Assembly: GCF_012979275.1 (NCBI RefSeq)
Contig: NZ_JABASZ010000039.1
Coordinates: forward strand, 1-64,000
Length of the DNA stretch: 64,000 nucleotides
Reading direction: 5' to 3'
Origin: Pseudopontixanthobacter vadosimaris
Lineage (GTDB): Bacteria; Pseudomonadota; Alphaproteobacteria; Sphingomonadales; Sphingomonadaceae
Positions 60,818-64,000 of the stretch are shown piece by piece; positions within the stretch are counted from its first letter, which is position 1, and every line of letters starts with the position of its first letter. The notes under the pieces were generated by a model, which saw only the letters and a list, made by a program, of their open reading frames with translations, was not told the DNA's origin and did not search any database. The position numbers and the translations under genes were made by a program.

Positions 60818-61371
60818 TCGACCGCCTCAATCCCCGGTCCCGGCGCGACCGGTATGGCAGCCGGATCAATCGCGATCATTCGCCGCTGCTTGCCTATTCA
60901 ATTCCCTGGCTCACGATCCTGTTCGGGTCGCTGCTGCCGCTGATCCCGATTGCCTCTGCCATTCCGCTCGTCCCGCCGACGGGACTGCTGTTTCTCGTTG
61001 CCTGGCGCCTTGTCCGGCCCGGATTGCTGCCGATGTGGGCGGGGTTTCCGCTGGGGCTTTTCGACGATCTGTTCAGCGGCCAGCCTTTCGGCAGTGCGAT
61101 CTTTCTCTGGTCTGTCGTGATGCTCGCCATCGAAGGGGTGGAAACCCGCTTTCCCTGGCGCAGTTTCTACCAGGACTGGCTCGTCGCCACTCTGCTGGTG
61201 GGTGCCTATCTGGTGTTCGCGGCGATTTTCAGCGGGGCGGATATCGAGCTGTCGGTCGCCATCGTGCTGATTCCGCAATATGTCCTCTCCATCCTGGTCT
61301 TTCCGCTGGTCGCCAGGATCGTCGCCAGACTGGATAGGTTCAGGCTGTGGCGTGTACGGTCGGTGCGATGA
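60814..61371 (+). CDS. mreD: Rod shape-determining protein MreD
   Basis: A 185-residue integral membrane protein with about five hydrophobic segments, e.g. TILFGSLLPLIPIASAIPL, FLVAWRLVRPGLLPMWAGF and VLIPQYVLSILVFPLVARI, plus the MreD signature FPLGLFDDLFSGQPFGSAIF. It overlaps mreC by four bases and the PBP2 gene start by four bases (ATGA). Confidence 0.9.
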   Translation: MIDRLNPRSRRDRYGSRINRDHSPLLAYSIPWLTILFGSLLPLIPIASAIPLVPPTGLLFLVAWRLVRPGLLPMWAGFPLGLFDDLFSGQPFGSAIFLWSVVMLAIEGVETRFPWRSFYQDWLVATLLVGAYLVFAAIFSGADIELSVAIVLIPQYVLSILVFPLVARIVARLDRFRLWRVRSVR

Positions 61372-63515
61372 TTTTCGGAAAGCGCGGCAGGGAAGTAGTT
61401 TCCTCATCCATTCTGCAGAACCGGTTCGACCGGCGAACCTTTGCCCTCGGCGCTGTCCAGGGCGGGTTCGCCTTGCTGCTGGCCGGGCGCATGAGCTATA
61501 TCGCCATTGCCGAGAACAAGAAATACGAGCTGGAATCCGAAAGCAACCGCGTCAATCTGAGCCTGATTCCGCCGCGCCGCGGATGGATCCTCGACCGGAA
61601 CAATGCGCCCCTCGCCTCCAACCGGGCCGATTTTCGCGTCGACGTCATCCCCGAACGCATGGACGACCCGGAAGGCACGATAGATCAGCTGGCCGAACTT
61701 CTCGCGCTCGACCCGGCGCGGGTCGCCGATGTCAAATCGAAGCTGGCCGAGGCGCGCAATTTTCAGCCGGTAGAGGTTGCAAGCGGCCTCGATTACGATC
61801 AGTTCGCCGCCATCAGCGTGCGCTTGCCCGATTTTCCGGGCGTGGTTCCGCAGCGCGGCTTCTCCCGCTATTATCCCACCGGCCCCGCAGTCGGCCATCT
61901 GATCGGATATGTCGGCGCCGCCTCGGCCGAGGAATTCGAGGAGGACGGCAACCCGATCCTCATCACGCCGGGATACAAGATCGGTAAGGACGGACTGGAA
62001 AAGCAGTTCGAGCAGCGCCTGCGAGGCGTTCCGGGGGCGCGCCGGGTCGAGGTGACCGCATCAGGGCGGATCGTCCGCGATCTTGCAACCAGGGAAGACA
62101 TTCAGGGCAACCCGGTCCGCACGACCATCGACGGCCCGTTGCAGGATTACGCCGCCCGCCGCCTGGGGCTCGAATCCGGGTCCGTGGTAGTGATGGATTG
62201 CAGGACGGGCGACCTGCTCTGCATGTCCTCCATGCCGAGCTTCGACCCCAATAGCTTTTCCGACGGCATCGGCAGCGTCGAATATTCGATGCTGCGCGAG
62301 GACGAACGCGTGCCACTGCGGAACAAGGTGCTCAAAGGGCTGTATCCTCCGGGTTCCACGGTCAAGCCGATGGTGTCCATGGCGTTTCTGGAAGCCGGGC
62401 TGGATCCTGCCGCGACCGTCTTCTGCGGTGGCGGCCTGCGGGTCGGCAACCGAGTCTTCCGCTGCTGGAAACGCGGCGGCCACGGCACCGTCGACATGGC
62501 CAAGGGCATCTACCAGAGCTGCGATGTCTACTTCTATCATTTCGCCCAGCAGCTCGGCATGGATGTCATCGCGCCGATGGCCAAGCGCTGCGGCATGGGG
62601 CAGGAATTCCCCCTGCCCGTCACCAGCCAGTTCTACGGCACCGTGCCCGATCCCGAATGGAAAATGCGGAAGTACGAGCGGGAGTGGCAGCCCTTCGACA
62701 CCGTGAATGCGACAATCGGGCAGGGTTACATGCTGGCCAGTCCGCTCCAGCTCGCCGTGATGTCCGCGCGCCTAGCGACCGGGGCCAAGCTGATGCCGCG
62801 CCTCATCATCAATCCGAACGACCCGTCCCCGGCATCGATGAATTTCAGTCAGGACCATGTCCGCACGATCCAGAACGCCATGTCCGACGTGGTCAACGGA
62901 CCTGGCACGGCCGGGCGGGCGCGCATTCCGATCGAGGGCGTGAACATGGCTGGCAAGACCGGAACCGCGCAGGTCGTCAGCCTCAGCCGCAGCGACGGCA
63001 AGACGGGCAATTGGAAATATCGCGACCACGGATTGTTCATCTTCTTCGCGCCGTTCAACAATCCGCGTTATGCAGGTGCCGTGGTCATCGAACATGGCGG
63101 CGGTTCCGGTGCCGCCTATCCGATCGCGCGTGACGTCATGACGTTCATGTTCGACCCGCAGAAGGGCCTCGACGCACTTACCGAACTTGAAAAGGGCTGG
63201 GGCGGCACCGCGCAGCAGCGGCTGAACTCCAAATATGCAGCCTATGCGGCAGCGGCAGGTGAAAGCGTCGAGCCCGTGCCGCGCCGCGAGGCGGATATCT
63301 TCGCCCGTGTCGATGCGGAAGCGCGCGCGGCTGCCGAACGGCCATCCGCCCTGGCGGACCGGCCAACCACGCCGCGCCCCGAACCCGGGGACGAGGAAGG
63401 TTCGGCCGGCCCGCCGCCCGGTACGATCGCCGCACCGGCACCGGCTCCAGCACGGGTTCCAGCACCGGCGCAAGCTCCGGCAGCGGGTGCAAGGCCGGCG
63501 GCGGCGACGCCATGA
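61368..63515 (+). CDS. mrdA: Penicillin-binding protein 2 (elongasome transpeptidase)
   Basis: A 715-residue class B PBP. The start at 61368 overlaps the mreD stop. A signal-anchor helix (FALGAVQGGFALLLAGRMSY) is followed by the PBP dimer domain (PPRRGWILDRNNAPLASNRA) and the transpeptidase domain with Ser330 in GSTVKPM, the SCD motif in YQSCDVYFY, and the KTGT motif in MAGKTGTAQVV. The last 100 residues are a Pro/Ala low-complexity tail (PAPAPARVPAPAQAPA), longer than in enterobacterial PBP2. Confidence 0.96.
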   Translation: MIFGKRGREVVSSSILQNRFDRRTFALGAVQGGFALLLAGRMSYIAIAENKKYELESESNRVNLSLIPPRRGWILDRNNAPLASNRADFRVDVIPERMDDPEGTIDQLAELLALDPARVADVKSKLAEARNFQPVEVASGLDYDQFAAISVRLPDFPGVVPQRGFSRYYPTGPAVGHLIGYVGAASAEEFEEDGNPILITPGYKIGKDGLEKQFEQRLRGVPGARRVEVTASGRIVRDLATREDIQGNPVRTTIDGPLQDYAARRLGLESGSVVVMDCRTGDLLCMSSMPSFDPNSFSDGIGSVEYSMLREDERVPLRNKVLKGLYPPGSTVKPMVSMAFLEAGLDPAATVFCGGGLRVGNRVFRCWKRGGHGTVDMAKGIYQSCDVYFYHFAQQLGMDVIAPMAKRCGMGQEFPLPVTSQFYGTVPDPEWKMRKYEREWQPFDTVNATIGQGYMLASPLQLAVMSARLATGAKLMPRLIINPNDPSPASMNFSQDHVRTIQNAMSDVVNGPGTAGRARIPIEGVNMAGKTGTAQVVSLSRSDGKTGNWKYRDHGLFIFFAPFNNPRYAGAVVIEHGGGSGAAYPIARDVMTFMFDPQKGLDALTELEKGWGGTAQQRLNSKYAAYAAAAGESVEPVPRREADIFARVDAEARAAAERPSALADRPTTPRPEPGDEEGSAGPPPGTIAAPAPAPARVPAPAQAPAAGARPAAATP

Positions 63516-64000
63516 GTTCGGTAGTTCCGGCACCCATTGCGCGGCAGCCATGGTCGATGCTGTTCCCGCTGATCACGCTCATCGCCTTCGGAGCGGCTGT
63601 CCTCTATTCGGCGGCGGGCGGCAGCATGCAGCCTTATGCCCAGTCGCATCTGGTCCGTTTCGCCTTGTTCCTGGTGATGGCGGCGATCATGACCCGCTTT
63701 TCGCGGCAATGGGTGAAATTTCTTGCCTATCCGATTTACGGCATCGTGCTGCTGCTGCTCGTTGCGGTGGAGGCGATCGGCGCGATCGGCGGGGGCAGCC
63801 AGCGCTGGCTCAATCTCGGATTTATTGTCCTGCAGCCATCGGAACTGATGAAGCCCGCCATCGTGCTGGCGCTCGCACGTTTCTACGACACGCTTCCGCC
63901 CGGCATGACCGGTTCGTGGCGCGCGATCGTGCCCGCCGGTGTCCTGCTGTTTGCGCCGGTCTGCCTGGTGTTGCTGCAACCCGATCTCGGCACGTCGCTG
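63512..64000 (+). CDS. rodA: Rod-shape-determining protein RodA, 5' part (cut by window end)
   Basis: The ATG at 63512 overlaps the PBP2 stop as ATGA and the frame runs open to the window end, giving 163 codons. It encodes a SEDS-family polytopic membrane protein: LFPLITLIAFGAAVLYSAAG and LNLGFIVLQPSELMKPAIV, with the QPSELMKP family motif. RodA is the glycosyltransferase that works with PBP2 in lateral wall synthesis. Only the N-terminal part is visible. Confidence 0.93.
   Translation, partial: MSSVVPAPIARQPWSMLFPLITLIAFGAAVLYSAAGGSMQPYAQSHLVRFALFLVMAAIMTRFSRQWVKFLAYPIYGIVLLLLVAVEAIGAIGGGSQRWLNLGFIVLQPSELMKPAIVLALARFYDTLPPGMTGSWRAIVPAGVLLFAPVCLVLLQPDLGTSL

Overview
The window reads as chromosomal backbone of a high-GC (roughly 60-65 percent by eye) Gram-negative alphaproteobacterium, most likely order Sphingomonadales (Erythrobacteraceae-like). 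The basis is the mixture of gene families and orders: hrcA-grpE next to dnaK-dnaJ, glyQ-glyS-ppdK, rplY-pth-ychF, mreBCD-PBP2-RodA, a short 'vgr related' zinc-site protein, a long DUF3376 patatin, a PhaR-type PHA regulator and a PEP-CTERM protein. The assignment is an inference from protein families; no rRNA or tRNA gene was found in the window.

Left part (1-15.8 kb) is almost entirely minus strand. An IS5-group transposase enters from the left edge. It is followed by lpdA, a hotdog thioesterase and pdhC (E3 and E2 of pyruvate dehydrogenase), a UspA protein (+), a peroxiredoxin, RNase R, an M28 peptidase, an archaeal/eukaryal-type prolyl-tRNA synthetase, PhaR, and a radA-cvpA-IscU-like-MFS-alr run. 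A patatin-like phospholipase (+) then converges on a heat-shock region (18.2-24.7 kb): dnaJ, dnaK with a sigma32-like promoter, a PCu(A)C copper chaperone and a vgr-like protein on the other strand, a glycine-zipper lipoprotein, grpE and hrcA.

Middle part (24.8-48.3 kb) holds a plus-strand rph-rdgB-hemW-xerC run, then dedA, gshB, yraN and rsmI facing an LpoA-like lipoprotein. After these come parE, a solitary MoxR ATPase, an MFS exporter, and cysK ending in a strong bidirectional terminator shared with a large acyl-CoA dehydrogenase. A MerR regulator with a perfect palindrome just upstream, hisI, comF, a methyltransferase-like protein whose SAM motif is degenerate, ppdK, glyS and glyQ complete this part.

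Right part (48.4-64 kb) has a GumN/TraB lipoprotein with a tiny lipoprotein overlapping its end, rplY-pth, a tiny PEP-CTERM protein inserted before ychF, a DUF1206 membrane protein, a MaoC hydratase, and a run of unrecognised secreted proteins and lipoproteins. One of these proteins is clearly AT-richer than its surroundings and abuts a repeat-like palindrome. The window ends with mutL and the mreB-mreC-mreD-PBP2-rodA cell-shape operon, rodA being cut by the window edge.

No CRISPR array, prophage, secretion island or obvious multi-gene defence system is present. The most unusual items are the low-GC lipoprotein with its flanking inverted repeat, the PEP-CTERM insertion, the possible small RNA or micro-ORF between hisI and comF, the VWA-less MoxR ATPase, and the candidate regulatory sites.
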